Part shown: one piece after another, positions 1 through 9,888 of the stretch
How positions within the stretch are numbered: the first letter of the stretch is position 1
Layout: each line of letters begins with the position of its first letter
Source of the DNA: Novosphingobium sp. ST904
Lineage (GTDB): Bacteria; Pseudomonadota; Alphaproteobacteria; Sphingomonadales; Sphingomonadaceae
Assembly (NCBI RefSeq): GCF_001298105.1
Contig: NZ_LGJH01000118.1
Coordinates: 1 to 39,710, forward strand
Direction of reading: 5' to 3'
DNA: 39,710 nucleotides
Translations under genes and position numbers: made by a program
Notes under the pieces: generated by a model
Databases searched by the model: none
What the model was told of the DNA's origin: nothing
What the model saw: the letters and a program-made list of their open reading frames with translations, nothing else

Positions 1-1
1 C

Positions 2-31
2 GACGTGATGCACTTCCGGTTCAACGTCTGA
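2..31 (+). CDS. possible 3' end of a gene truncated by the window edge
   Basis: A reading frame open from base 2 ends at a TGA at 29-31 and would give the C-terminal residues DVMHFRFNV. The alternating aromatic/hydrophobic pattern would suit the last strand of an outer-membrane barrel, but nine residues cannot identify a family. It would converge on the merR-type gene, which ends at 50. The call rests only on position and the stop codon, and it may be chance. Confidence 0.25.
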   Translation, partial: DVMHFRFNV

Positions 32-49
32 TCGATACCATCGTCTCGA

Positions 50-469
50 TCAGTCCGGGACGACCGGAATTGTCTCTGAACGCCTACGAGGATCGGGGCA
101 AGGTCCGATGTCCGACCCCGCACATTCCCGCGCCAGCTTTCGCAGCGACTGGCGGGCCCCCTCCAGTTGAGCGATCTCCTGATCCAGGTGAACCAGCCGC
201 GCCTGCGCCATCTCCCGCGCTCTTGGCCGGTCGCCGGTGTGATCGAGACTGATGAGCTCGGCGATCTCGTCGAGGATAAACCCCGCCGCCTTGGCTGAAC
301 GGATGAAGCGCAGACGCTTCACGTCCTCCTCGCCGTAGTGCCTCTGCCCACTGACACCTCCCGTTGCAGCCGGACGAGGGTCGAACAGCAGCCCCTTGCG
401 CTGGTAGAAGCGCACGGTTTCAACGCCGACGCCGCTAGACCGGGCAAGTTCAGAAATCGTCAAAGCCAT
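50..469 (-). CDS. MerR-family transcriptional regulator
   Basis: This 139-residue protein has the MerR layout. An N-terminal winged helix-turn-helix (about residues 3-70, with TISELARSSGV, ETVRFYQRKGLL and RHYGEEDVKRLRFI) is followed by a dimerisation helix (about 80-115) and a short C-terminal tail. MerR proteins act by untwisting promoters with over-long spacers, and such a promoter lies directly next to the start codon (472-503). Two cysteines, C116 and C124, sit where metal-sensing MerR members place their metal loop. The cysteine expected near residue 79-82 in MerR/ZntR/CueR-type sensors is absent (HTGDRPRAREM). The effector is therefore unlikely to be bound in the classic mercury manner; a thiol or redox signal is possible, given the divergent glutaredoxin fusion. 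The ATG at 467-469 is the natural start. The family call is firm and the ligand unknown. Confidence 0.9.
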   Translation of the reverse strand: MALTISELARSSGVGVETVRFYQRKGLLFDPRPAATGGVSGQRHYGEEDVKRLRFIRSAKAAGFILDEIAELISLDHTGDRPRAREMAQARLVHLDQEIAQLEGARQSLRKLARECAGSDIGPCPDPRRRSETIPVVPD

Positions 470-471
470 GC

Positions 472-503
472 TTGACTCGGTACCATGGTACGGGAGCTAT
501 AAG
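472..503 (+). promoter_or_regulatory. MerR-type promoter with palindromic operator in a 20-bp spacer
   Basis: A -35 element TTGACT (472-477) and a -10 element TATAAG (498-503) are separated by 20 bp instead of the usual 17. The perfect 12-bp palindrome GTACCATGGTAC lies between them at 480-491. An elongated 19-20 bp spacer carrying a dyad is the hallmark of promoters activated by MerR proteins. The element lies between the divergent regulator start (469) and the glutaredoxin-MauE start (511), so it probably controls both. Transcription would begin near 510. Confidence 0.85.
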
Positions 504-510
504 CCGTCCC

Positions 511-1290
511 ATGATACATGACCAGACGCTCGACCAGGCCACCGAAAGTTCAAAAGCCAAGAAGGCCGTGCTCTACCGCATGGTCATGGACAAGCACACC
601 TGCCCCTGGGGCCTCAAGTCGAAGTACCTGCTCGAAAGGCTCGGCTACGAGGTCGAGGACCACTGGTTGACGACCCGCGAGCAAGTGGACGCCTTCAAGG
701 CCCGGCATGGGGTGACCACTACACCCCAGACCTTCATCGGCGGTAAGCGGATCGGCGGCCATTCCGACCTTCGCGCCCATTTCGGCCTGAGGCTCCAGGA
801 CCCGAAAGCGACGAGCTATCGCCCCGTGCTTGCGGTATTTGCCACCGGGGCCGGACTTGCGCTTGCGGCAAGCTGGGCGGCATTCGGCACGCCGTTCACG
901 CTGCGGGCGGCGGAATGGTTCGTTTCCATGACGATGATGCTGCTCGCCATGCTGAAGCTGCAGGACGTCGAACAATTCTCGACCATGTTCCTGGGCTATG
1001 ACCTGCTGGCCAAGCGCTTCGTGCCCTATGCCTATGCCTATCCGGTGCTGGAATGGACGGCGGGCGCGCTCATGACCGCCCATGCCCTGCCCTGGCTCTC
1101 GATCCCGATCGGCCTCGCGATCGGCGGTATCGGCGGCATTTCGGTTTTCTACGCTGTCTATATCCAGAAGCGGGAACTCAAGTGCGCCTGCGTCGGCGGT
1201 TCCGGCGCGGTTCCACTCGGCTTCGTCTCGCTTACCGAGAACCTGTTCATGGTGGCCATGGGGCTGTGGATGCTGGCGCGGATGATATAA
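511..1290 (+). CDS. glutaredoxin-MauE/DoxX redox membrane fusion protein
   Basis: This protein has 259 residues from the ATG at 511. Residues about 17-90 form a glutaredoxin-like fold with a single-cysteine active site CPWG (C31), the cis-proline segment TTPQTFI and the GGKRIGG turn. About 110-259 form a MauE/DoxX-like membrane domain of four or five hydrophobic helices, with a conserved CAC motif (C225, C227) followed by VGG and VPLGFVSLTEN. MauE-type proteins are linked to disulfide handling in the periplasm. The fusion suggests electron or thiol transfer from cytosolic glutathione through the membrane, which is inference. An in-frame ATG at 472 is impossible as a start for the mRNA because it lies inside the -35 element. 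The predicted transcript begins at about 510, so the message is probably leaderless. The gene is divergent from and presumably activated by the MerR-type regulator. Confidence 0.85.
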   Translation: MIHDQTLDQATESSKAKKAVLYRMVMDKHTCPWGLKSKYLLERLGYEVEDHWLTTREQVDAFKARHGVTTTPQTFIGGKRIGGHSDLRAHFGLRLQDPKATSYRPVLAVFATGAGLALAASWAAFGTPFTLRAAEWFVSMTMMLLAMLKLQDVEQFSTMFLGYDLLAKRFVPYAYAYPVLEWTAGALMTAHALPWLSIPIGLAIGGIGGISVFYAVYIQKRELKCACVGGSGAVPLGFVSLTENLFMVAMGLWMLARMI

Positions 1291-1332
1291 CACGACATCG
1301 ACCTGTCACGGAACGCGGGTTAGAGGGCAGGC

Positions 1333-2583
1333 ATGAAAAGACTCGTCGCACTGCTGCTGGGCACTTTTGCCGTACTTGCCTCACCCGCGTCCGCCAGACC
1401 GGCGAAAGACCGCCGCGATCCGGTCGTCATTCTCGTCTCGATCGATGGATTCCGTGCAGACTATCTCGACCGCGGCATAACCCCGAGCCTCTCGAAGCTT
1501 GCGGCCAGCGGCATCAGTGCCGCCATGCGCCCCTCGTTTCCTAGCAAGACCTTCCCCAATCACTGGGCCCTGGTGACAGGCAAGGTGCCGGACCACAACG
1601 GCATCATCGCCAACAGCTTCGAAGATCCGGCACATCCCGGCCAGAAGTTCACGATGTCGAGCGACGAGCCTTATTGGTGGGATGAGGCCGAGCCGATCTG
1701 GGTCACTGCCGAAAAGGCCGGAATCCGCACCGCAACGATGTTCTGGCCCGGCTCGAACGTAGCCTGGGGCGGAACCCTTGTTACGGAACCCTGGAAACAG
1801 ATCACCGGCGGCACCCGGCCAAGCGACTGGCAGCAGTTCAACCAGGCGGCGAGCCCGGTCCAGCGGGTTAACGCGGTGCTGGACTGGTTGCGGCGTCCCG
1901 CCGCCATCCGGCCCCGACTGGTAACGCTCTATTTCGACGATGTAGACACGGCCGGGCATCGCTTCGGCCCCGACGATCCCCGCACGAATGCCGCGATAGC
2001 GGAAATCGACCGCGATATCGGCGCGCTCGTCGCTGGCCTGCGCGAACTCGGGCAGCGGGCGAACCTCATCGTGGTGGCCGATCACGGCATGGCCTCGGTT
2101 TCCAGCGAACGTACCATCCCGCTGGACGCCGTTGCCGATCCCGCGCTTTACAAGCTGGGAGAGGCCGGGCCGTTCGCCGCGCTTGCGCCAACGCCGGGCA
2201 ACGAAGCCGCGCTTGCCGCAGCGCTGCTGAAAGCACATGACCACATGCAGTGCTGGCGCAAGCAGGACATTCCGGCTCGGCTGCGATATGGCACAAATCC
2301 TCGGATCGCGCCGTTCTTCTGCCTAGCCGAAACCGGCTGGCAGATCAGCGCGAAGCTGCCTGCGAAAGCCTCCACCGGCGGCACTCACGGTTATGACAAT
2401 GCCGCACCCGAAATGGCCGCGCTGTTCATTGCCAGCGGGCCGGACTTCGCGAAGCGCGGCAAACTGGCACCGTTCGACAATGTCGACGTCGCCCCGCTGC
2501 TGCGTGACCTCCTCAAATTGCCGCAGGCGAGCGACGGCGACGGCAACGATGCACCGTTCCGCAATATCGTGAAGCAGCGTTAG
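1333..2583 (+). CDS. secreted nucleotide pyrophosphatase/phosphodiesterase (alkaline phosphatase superfamily)
   Basis: This 416-residue protein begins with a Sec signal peptide (MKRLVALLLGTFAVLASPASA), so it acts in the periplasm or outside the cell. It has the ectonucleotide pyrophosphatase/phosphodiesterase metal site. D38 lies in VSIDGFRADYL, and T73 in KTFPNH is the nucleophile. D205 and H209 lie in DVDTAGHRFGP, D250 and H251 in VVADHGMA, and H352 in GTHGYDN. All seven canonical positions are present, so it should be active on phosphodiester or pyrophosphate bonds. The natural substrate cannot be read from the sequence. The start ATG is preceded by GAGGGCAGGC. It ends 4 bp before the convergent lipoprotein gene, and no operon partner is apparent. 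Confidence 0.9.
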   Translation: MKRLVALLLGTFAVLASPASARPAKDRRDPVVILVSIDGFRADYLDRGITPSLSKLAASGISAAMRPSFPSKTFPNHWALVTGKVPDHNGIIANSFEDPAHPGQKFTMSSDEPYWWDEAEPIWVTAEKAGIRTATMFWPGSNVAWGGTLVTEPWKQITGGTRPSDWQQFNQAASPVQRVNAVLDWLRRPAAIRPRLVTLYFDDVDTAGHRFGPDDPRTNAAIAEIDRDIGALVAGLRELGQRANLIVVADHGMASVSSERTIPLDAVADPALYKLGEAGPFAALAPTPGNEAALAAALLKAHDHMQCWRKQDIPARLRYGTNPRIAPFFCLAETGWQISAKLPAKASTGGTHGYDNAAPEMAALFIASGPDFAKRGKLAPFDNVDVAPLLRDLLKLPQASDGDGNDAPFRNIVKQR

Positions 2584-2587
2584 GTAC

Positions 2588-3082
2588 TCAGCCCCGGCAG
2601 GAAACCTCGCCCTCGGCCATGAAGGCAACGCGTTCCTGTGCGTCATGAAGAATGAGCTTTGCCGGCCAGTGCATCGTGCCCGATCCGCTGCCCTTGCCGG
2701 GCAGACTCACGAGATCGACCCAACTGGCCAGACCGACGTAAGTGGAGCGTGCATTGCCCGGAAGCTGCGCGCTCTCAACCTTGGCAGCGTAGCGCTTGAG
2801 GTCTCCTGCGATGCGCATGAAACCCTCTTCCTCGTTGGCGATGAAGATCGGGTCCTTCTGGTCCGGCTTGCGGAAAGCGCAGCCGGGTTTGTCGAGACCG
2901 TAGCGGGCCACGTCGATCTCGGTGATCGGCCGGGGAATGATCGGCTTGAACGGCTCCTTGCTCATCCGTTCGACCTTCGCGATATCCTGCGCATCCTCCG
3001 CCGCCTGCCCCCCCGGATCTTCCTGCCCGCAGGCGGAGAGAAGAGTGACGATGGCCAGCCCAAGGATCGCATTTTTCATCAT
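2588..3082 (-). CDS. small conserved lipoprotein of unknown function
   Basis: The 164-residue product starts with a lipoprotein signal ending in the lipobox LSAC, with lipidated Cys near residue 18, followed by a charged linker (GQEDPGGQAAEDAQD). The rest is soluble and contains the segment IIPRPITEIDVARYGLDKPGC and a C-terminal CRG. No catalytic motif was recognised. The start codon overlaps the mutL stop (ATGATGA region, 3077-3082), so the two genes are very likely co-transcribed and translationally coupled. Either ATG (3082 or 3079) could serve. The function is unknown. Confidence 0.8.
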   Translation of the reverse strand: MMKNAILGLAIVTLLSACGQEDPGGQAAEDAQDIAKVERMSKEPFKPIIPRPITEIDVARYGLDKPGCAFRKPDQKDPIFIANEEEGFMRIAGDLKRYAAKVESAQLPGNARSTYVGLASWVDLVSLPGKGSGSGTMHWPAKLILHDAQERVAFMAEGEVSCRG

Positions 3083-4904
3083 TTTCGCCCGAAGAGTTTC
3101 TCTATGTCCTGATGGGCAAGTTTAACCCACGTGGGGCGGCCATGGTTGCATTGGCCCGAACGCGGGGTGCGCTCCATTTCGCGCAGCAGCGCGTTCATCT
3201 CGGCGACAGAAAGCGAACGGCCCGCGCGGACCGATCCGTGGCAGGCCATCGTCGCGAGCACGAGATCCAGCTTCTCGCCAAGCAGCAACGCATCGCCGTT
3301 CTTGGCCAGATCGTCGGCAATATCGCGCACGAGCGCAAAGATGTCGGACTTGCCCAGCACCGAAGGCACCGCGCGCACCAGCATCGCGCAAGGGCCGAAA
3401 CGCTCGAGCACGAGTCCGAACCGGGCGAGATCGGCGATCTTGTCGTCCAGCGCATCGCACGCCGCTTCCTCAAGCTCGACCACTTCGGGCAGCAGCAGGG
3501 CCTGAGACCGCACCATCGCGTCCTCCGCACCGGCGGCCTTGAGCCGTTCGAGCACGAGGCGCTCGTGCGCGGCGTGCTGATCGACGATGACGAGGCCGTC
3601 GTCCGCTTCGGCCACGATATAAGTGCCGGCCACCTGCCCCCGGGCCACGCCCAGCGGATAGCGCAGCGCATCCTCCGGTCCGTCGGGCACGGGTTCTGCG
3701 CGTCCGGACGGCTGGGCCATCACTTCGGCCTCATAGGAGCGCCAGACTTCCCCTGCTTCACCGACGCGCGAAGGCGCCGGGCGGAAATCGGAGTGGGATT
3801 GCGGCGTCGAATACTCGCGGGCGAAGAGAGAACCCAGCGCCGGCGCAGGTGCAGGCGCTACAGGTTCGACCTGCCACATCCCCATCGCCGCGACCGAGGC
3901 GGGCTGCGCACTCTTCTGACCCGAAGATTCCAGCGCATGGCGCAACGCGCCGACCAGGAAACCGCGCACAAAGGCGGGATCGCGAAAACGAACCTCGGTC
4001 TTCGCGGGATGGACGTTGACGTCCACGTCCTCGGGCGGAATCTCCAGGAACAGCGCGAGCACCGCATGGCGATCGCGCGCCAGCATGTCGGAATAGGCGC
4101 CGCGCACCGCCCCCACCAGGAGGCGTCCTTCACCGGACGGCCATTGACGAAAAGGTACTGGTGATCGGCAACGCCGCGATTGTAGGTCGGCAGGCCCGCC
4201 ACCCCGGTGAGCCGGGCAGTGCCGCGCTCGGCTTCGATCAGGACACCGTCTTCCGCCAGTTCACGCGCAACGAGACGGGCCACGCGCGCCGCCAGTTCCT
4301 CGCGCGGCTGCACCGCGATAACGCGGCGGCCGTCATGTTCCAGCACGAACCCGATGTCAGGTCGCGCCATGGCCAGGCGCCGCACGACATCCTGACACGC
4401 CGCATATTCGGAACGCGGCGAGCGCAGGAACTTGCGCCGGGCGGGCACTTTGCCGAACAGATCCTCAACGCGGATTCGCGTGCCGGGCGGCAATGCAGCG
4501 GGACCGTCGGCGGCGACCAGTCCGTGGTCAACCACACGCTTCCAGCCTTCCGCCGCCTCATGCGGGCGACTTTCGATGGTCAGCCGCGCAACCGATCCGA
4601 TCGAGGGCAATGCCTCGCCGCGAAAGCCGAGCGTGGCGACCAGTTCGATATGCTCGTCAGGCAGCTTGGAGGTCGCGTGGCGCTCCAGCGCCAGGGCGAT
4701 CTGTTCCGGCTCCATGCCGCAGCCGTCGTCGGTCACCTCGATCAGGTCGAGGCCGCCCGAGGAGATCCTCACGGTGATCTGCGTGGAGCCCGCATCCACC
4801 GCATTCTCGACAAGCTCCTTGAGCGCGGAAGCCGGACGCTCCACCACTTCTCCCGCAGCGATGCGGTTTACGAGGTGTTCGGGAAGGCGACGGATGGTTG
4901 GCAT
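3079..4904 (-). CDS. mutL: DNA mismatch repair protein MutL, interrupted by a one-base deletion
   Basis: MutL couples MutS mismatch recognition to strand removal. The N-terminal half (from ATG 4904) has the GHKL ATPase motifs: ELVENAVDAGS with E30, N34 and D37, then DDGCGME, RHATSK and GFRGEALPSI. The C-terminal half holds the endonuclease motif DQHAAHERLVLERL and the ending GQCNHGRPTW, as expected for bacteria lacking MutH. The two halves lie in different frames. After HQYLFVNGRPVKD the frame is lost near 4125, and the expected continuation LLVGAVRGAYSDML is in the next frame. Adding one base (GACGCC to GACCGCC on the coding strand) restores a 608-residue protein of normal length. As written, the product would stop after about 350 meaningful residues. 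A sequencing error seems more likely than real loss, because several genes here share the same kind of defect. Confidence 0.9.
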
Positions 4905-5084
4905 GCAGAGTCTCTTGTCCGGTTGCGCGCAAAGCGTCAAACCGCCGGCGGACGGGCGATCTCGCCACAATCTCGATTTGTTCGAAAGACTAGCGACGAA
5001 ACGCGTGGAATTCGAGACAGGCTCCGTACGATTCCCCCATGAAATCGACACAAATTTTTGGCGTTTCCCGAATCGATGGGCTAA

Positions 5085-6212
<1,128 letters not shown>

Positions 6213-6220
6213 TCGAGTTC

Positions 6221-6280
6221 GGGGTGGCAGCGGCCCTACGGTCCGCCACCCCGCTGATGTCCCGGCGGTATTGCCGCCGG
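6221..6280 (+). other. two consecutive hairpins between mreB and mreC
   Basis: A stem GGGGTGGC/GCCACCCC (6221-6228 with 6245-6252) is followed closely by CCGGCGG/CCGCCGG (6262-6268 with 6274-6280). Neither has a U-run behind it, so complete termination is not expected. They may act as partial attenuators or as 3'-end protection that keeps mreB mRNA in excess over the rest of the operon. The role is inferred; only the inverted repeats are seen. Confidence 0.45.
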
Positions 6281-6347
6281 TCTTGAGGTTCGAGCGGCCC
6301 TTGCACGTGAAGTGGCAGGGCCGCCACTACGAAGGAGTGCATGGCGC

Positions 6348-7235
6348 ATGGCGCCGCCAGCAAACAGGCGCTCCAGCTATTCGCGCAGAGCGCAATACAC
6401 CACCTTCCTGAGCTACACCGCAGGCGTTCTGGGCGCCGTGGTCGGGCTGGGACTCGTGGTCGTCTCACTCGTCAACCCCGATGCCTTTTCAGCGCTGCGC
6501 GGCCTTGCCGACGATGCGTCGGAGCCGGCTGCGCAGGTTTCCGCGCAAGGGCGCGACATGGGTCGGGACGCCTGGGCCACGGCCACGGGCTTCCTCCATT
6601 CGGGGAGCGAACACGCACGCCTCAAGCGCGAACTTGCCGAAGCCAAGGTCCGCCTGTTCGAGGCAGCGGCCACGAAAGCCGAGAACCAGCGCCTCAAGGA
6701 TCTGATGAATCTGTCCGAGAAGGACGGCGGCGCCGTGACCTTTTCTCGGCTAACCTCGTCCACCAGCGCCAGTTCGCGCCGCTACGCCACACTCGGCGCC
6801 GGGGCGGACCGCAATGTGGCCAAGGGCATGCCCGTAAGATCGCAGATGGGTCTCGTCGGCCGGGTTCTCGAAGTGGGCACCTCCAGTGCCCGCGTCCTGC
6901 TGGTGACGGATAGCGAAAGCGTCGTGCCGGTTCGCCGGGCGACCGACGGCGTTGCCGCCTTCGCTCAGGGCAACGGCGATGGCACACTGCGCATCCGGCT
7001 CATCAACCTTGGCATCAATCCGCTCAGGAAGGGTGATGTCCTCGTGACCTCGGGCTCGGGCGGACTTTACCGTCCCGGAACGCCGATCGCCATCGTGACG
7101 GAACTGATCCGCGACGGCGCCACTGCCCGCGTGCTCAGCAATCCTTCCGACACCGATTACGTCATGGTCGAGAAGAGCTGGTCTCCCCCGCCGCCCCCAC
7201 CTCCTGCAAACGACGGTACGGTCAAGAAGCCCTGA
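6348..7235 (+). CDS. mreC: rod shape-determining protein MreC
   Basis: This is a 295-residue bitopic protein that scaffolds the cell-wall elongation complex in the periplasm. A short basic cytoplasmic N-terminus is followed by one transmembrane helix (TAGVLGAVVGLGLVVVSLV). A coiled coil follows (about residues 85-125, HARLKRELAEAKVRLFEAAA...NQRLKDLM), then the beta-rich MreC domain with GMPVRSQMGLVGRV and LRKGDVLVTSGSGG. The tail is proline-rich (PPPPPPP). The start at 6348 has GAAGGAG ten bases upstream and begins right before the basic segment; an ATG at 6341 is in another frame. Its stop overlaps the mreD start (TGATG). Confidence 0.95.
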   Translation: MAPPANRRSSYSRRAQYTTFLSYTAGVLGAVVGLGLVVVSLVNPDAFSALRGLADDASEPAAQVSAQGRDMGRDAWATATGFLHSGSEHARLKRELAEAKVRLFEAAATKAENQRLKDLMNLSEKDGGAVTFSRLTSSTSASSRRYATLGAGADRNVAKGMPVRSQMGLVGRVLEVGTSSARVLLVTDSESVVPVRRATDGVAAFAQGNGDGTLRIRLINLGINPLRKGDVLVTSGSGGLYRPGTPIAIVTELIRDGATARVLSNPSDTDYVMVEKSWSPPPPPPPANDGTVKKP

Positions 7236-7777
7236 TGTTTTCCCGCAACGGCCCCCGCTCCCGCCAGCGCATAAATCACGCGCCATCGCGGCTGCTGGCT
7301 CGCGGCTTTCCCTGGCTGACGATCATGCTCGGATCGCTGGTCCCCGGCTGGTTCATGATCGCCTCCGCGCCGGTCATGCCCCCGCTGGGGTTCCTCGTCT
7401 ATCTCGGCTGGCGTCAACTTCGCCCGGGCCTGCTGCCGATCTGGGCCGGGCTGCCGCTGGGCCTGTTCGATGATCTGTTTTCCGGACAGCCGTTCGGCTG
7501 CGCAGTCCTGCTATGGTCGCTCACCGCCATCGCGCTGGAAATCGTCGAAGCGCGCCTGCCTTGGCGAAACTTCGTCACGGAATGGCTCATGGCCATGGGC
7601 CTCATCGTCGCCTATATTCTGCTGAGCCTCGCCCTTGCGAACATCGCAGGCGCTGCTTCCCCTCTTCAAGTCATCGTGCCGCAGGTCGTCATCTCCGTGC
7701 TTTCCTATCCCCTCGTCGGCCGTATCGTGGCCATGTTGGACCGGCTCCGGCTTACGCCGATCGTACTCCTGCGATGA
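7235..7777 (+). CDS. mreD: rod shape-determining protein MreD
   Basis: This 180-residue, almost wholly hydrophobic integral membrane protein has about five helices (for example FPWLTIMLGSLVPGWFMIAS, WAGLPLGLFDDLFSGQPFG and LMAMGLIVAYILLSLALA). The GLFDDLFSGQPFG segment is typical of MreD. It works with MreC in the elongasome. The start overlaps the mreC stop and the stop overlaps the mrdA start (ATGA), so translation is coupled through the operon. Confidence 0.92.
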   Translation: MFSRNGPRSRQRINHAPSRLLARGFPWLTIMLGSLVPGWFMIASAPVMPPLGFLVYLGWRQLRPGLLPIWAGLPLGLFDDLFSGQPFGCAVLLWSLTAIALEIVEARLPWRNFVTEWLMAMGLIVAYILLSLALANIAGAASPLQVIVPQVVISVLSYPLVGRIVAMLDRLRLTPIVLLR

Positions 7778-9888
7778 AGATCAGCTTCAAGCGGTTCTTT
7801 CCGCAACGCCATGTCAGTGCGGGCACGCTGCGAAACAGCTTCGACCGGCGCAGCATCGTGCTGGGTACCATGCAGGGCGGAATCGGTGTCCTGCTCGCCA
7901 CCCGCCTCGGTTATCTCGCGGTCGCGCAGAACGCCAAGTACGAGCTCGAAGCGGAAAGCAACCGGGTCAACCTCTCGCTGATCCCACCGCGTCGCGGCTG
8001 GATTCTCGATCGCGCCGGCACGCCGCTCGCCTCCAACCGGGCCGACTTCCGGGTCGACCTGATTCCCGAGCGCCTGCAGGATATCCCGCACACGATCCAG
8101 ACCCTGGGCAAGTTGCTGAACCTGTCCCCGATCGCGCTTCAGGATCTTGAGGACAAGCTCGACAAGGCACGCGGCTTCGCCCCGGTCGAAGTCGCCAGCG
8201 GGCTGGACTGGGAGCGTTTTGCCGCTGTCAGCGTGCGGCTGCCCGATCTGCCGGGCGTCGTCACCCAGCGCGGCTTTTCCCGCTTTTACCCTCTGGGGCC
8301 ATCGGTCGGCCACCTCATCGGCTATGTCGGTCCGGCCTCCGCCGAGGAGTACGAGAAAGACCATGATCCGGTCCTCATCACGCCCGGCTACAAGGTGGGC
8401 AAGGACGCGCTCGAGAAGTTCTACGAGAAGGACCTGCGCGGCAAGCCCGGCGCCCGGCGTGTGGAGGTCACTGCCTCGGGCCGGATCGTCCGCGACCTCG
8501 ATACCCGCGAGGACGTTCCCGGAAAGACGCTGAAGCTCACGATCGACGCCGGTATCCAGGAATATGCCTCTCGCCGGATCGGCCCCGAATCGGCGGCGGT
8601 GGTGGTGATGGATTGCCAGACGGGCGATATTCTCGCGATGTGCTCGATGCCCAGCTTCGATCCCAACAGCTTCTCGGACGGCATCGGTCGCCTCGAATGG
8701 AAGATGCTGTCCGACGACGACCATGTGCCGCTGCGCAACAAGGTTCTGCGCGGGCTCTATCCGCCCGGTTCGACGGTAAAGCCGATGGTGGCGCTGTCCT
8801 TCATGGAAGCCGGGCTCGATCCCAAGGAATCGGTATTCTGCGGCGGCGGCCTGCGGGTGGGCAACCGCGTGTTCCACTGCTGGAACCGGCGCGGGCATGG
8901 CCAGGTCAACATGGCCAAGGGCATCTACCAGAGCTGCGACGTCTACTTCTACCACTTTGCCCAGCGCATGGGGATGGACCCGATCGCGGCGATGGCGAGC
9001 CGGCTGGGCCTTGGCCACGATTTCCCGCTGCCGGTATCCGGCCAGTCGTACGGCACCGTGCCCAATCCGGCGTGGAAACTGAAGAAATACGGCAAGGAAT
9101 GGCAGACCTTCGACACGGTCAACGCCACGATCGGCCAAGGCTACTTCCTGGTGAACCCGCTGCAGCAGGCCATTCAGGCAGCCCGCATCGCCACGGGCCG
9201 CGTCATCATGCCGCGCCTCGTCCACGGGCATGAGCACGAAGTCGCCCCATCACTGGGCATTCCCGACGACCACCTCGCCTATGTCCGGCAGGCCATGTCG
9301 GATGTCGCCAACGGCCCCGGCTCCGCCCGCCACGCGGCCCTGCCCTTCCCCGATATCAAGCTCGCCGGCAAGACCGGCACGGCGCAAGTCGTCGGCCTCA
9401 ACATCGGCAACGGCAAGGGCGGCTTGTGGAAGCACCGCGACCACGGCCATTTCATCTGCTTCGCGCCGGTCGACAACCCGCGCTATGCCTGCTCCGTCGT
9501 GGTCGAACATGGCGGCGGCTCAGGCGCGGCCTATCCGATCGCGCGCGACGTGCTGACTTACGTCTTCGACAAGCAGAAGGGCATGGATATCCTGACCGAG
9601 CTTGAGAAGAAGTGGGGCGGAACTCCCACAGAACGCCTGGATGCGCGCTACCGCACCTATTCCGCGCAATATGGCGTCGGCGCCCCGGCTGTTTCGGCCG
9701 AGGAGGAGAATCGCAAGCTCCAGGGCGCCGAATCGGGTCAGGACCCAGCGCAGCCTATCGTCAACGAAGCCCAGGCCCCGGCACCGGAGCCCGGCTCCAA
9801 CGATCCGCCTCCTGCCGCACCGCCTGCAAGCGCGCCGTCGCCGGCTACCACGACCGCCCCGCAAACCGGACCGGGAGGCACGCAGTGA
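7774..9888 (+). CDS. mrdA: penicillin-binding protein 2 (elongasome transpeptidase)
   Basis: This 704-residue class B PBP cross-links lateral peptidoglycan. It has a short cytoplasmic part and a membrane anchor near residues 27-50. The PBP dimerisation domain opens with [21 protein letters not shown]. In the transpeptidase domain the active-site serine motif is STVK (S333), the second motif SCD (S387) and the third KTGT (K533). The C-terminal 70 residues or so are a proline/alanine-rich low-complexity tail ([20 protein letters not shown]), an extra relative to enterobacterial PBP2. A start at 7774 overlaps the mreD stop. The stop overlaps the GTG start of rodA. Confidence 0.96.
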   Translation: MKISFKRFFPQRHVSAGTLRNSFDRRSIVLGTMQGGIGVLLATRLGYLAVAQNAKYELEAESNRVNLSLIPPRRGWILDRAGTPLASNRADFRVDLIPERLQDIPHTIQTLGKLLNLSPIALQDLEDKLDKARGFAPVEVASGLDWERFAAVSVRLPDLPGVVTQRGFSRFYPLGPSVGHLIGYVGPASAEEYEKDHDPVLITPGYKVGKDALEKFYEKDLRGKPGARRVEVTASGRIVRDLDTREDVPGKTLKLTIDAGIQEYASRRIGPESAAVVVMDCQTGDILAMCSMPSFDPNSFSDGIGRLEWKMLSDDDHVPLRNKVLRGLYPPGSTVKPMVALSFMEAGLDPKESVFCGGGLRVGNRVFHCWNRRGHGQVNMAKGIYQSCDVYFYHFAQRMGMDPIAAMASRLGLGHDFPLPVSGQSYGTVPNPAWKLKKYGKEWQTFDTVNATIGQGYFLVNPLQQAIQAARIATGRVIMPRLVHGHEHEVAPSLGIPDDHLAYVRQAMSDVANGPGSARHAALPFPDIKLAGKTGTAQVVGLNIGNGKGGLWKHRDHGHFICFAPVDNPRYACSVVVEHGGGSGAAYPIARDVLTYVFDKQKGMDILTELEKKWGGTPTERLDARYRTYSAQYGVGAPAVSAEEENRKLQGAESGQDPAQPIVNEAQAPAPEPGSNDPPPAAPPASAPSPATTTAPQTGPGGTQ

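Noticed and set aside
472..510. Alternative upstream start for the glutaredoxin-MauE protein at ATG 472
   Set aside because: This codon lies within the -35 element, upstream of the predicted transcription start, and the added 13 residues do not belong to the glutaredoxin fold.
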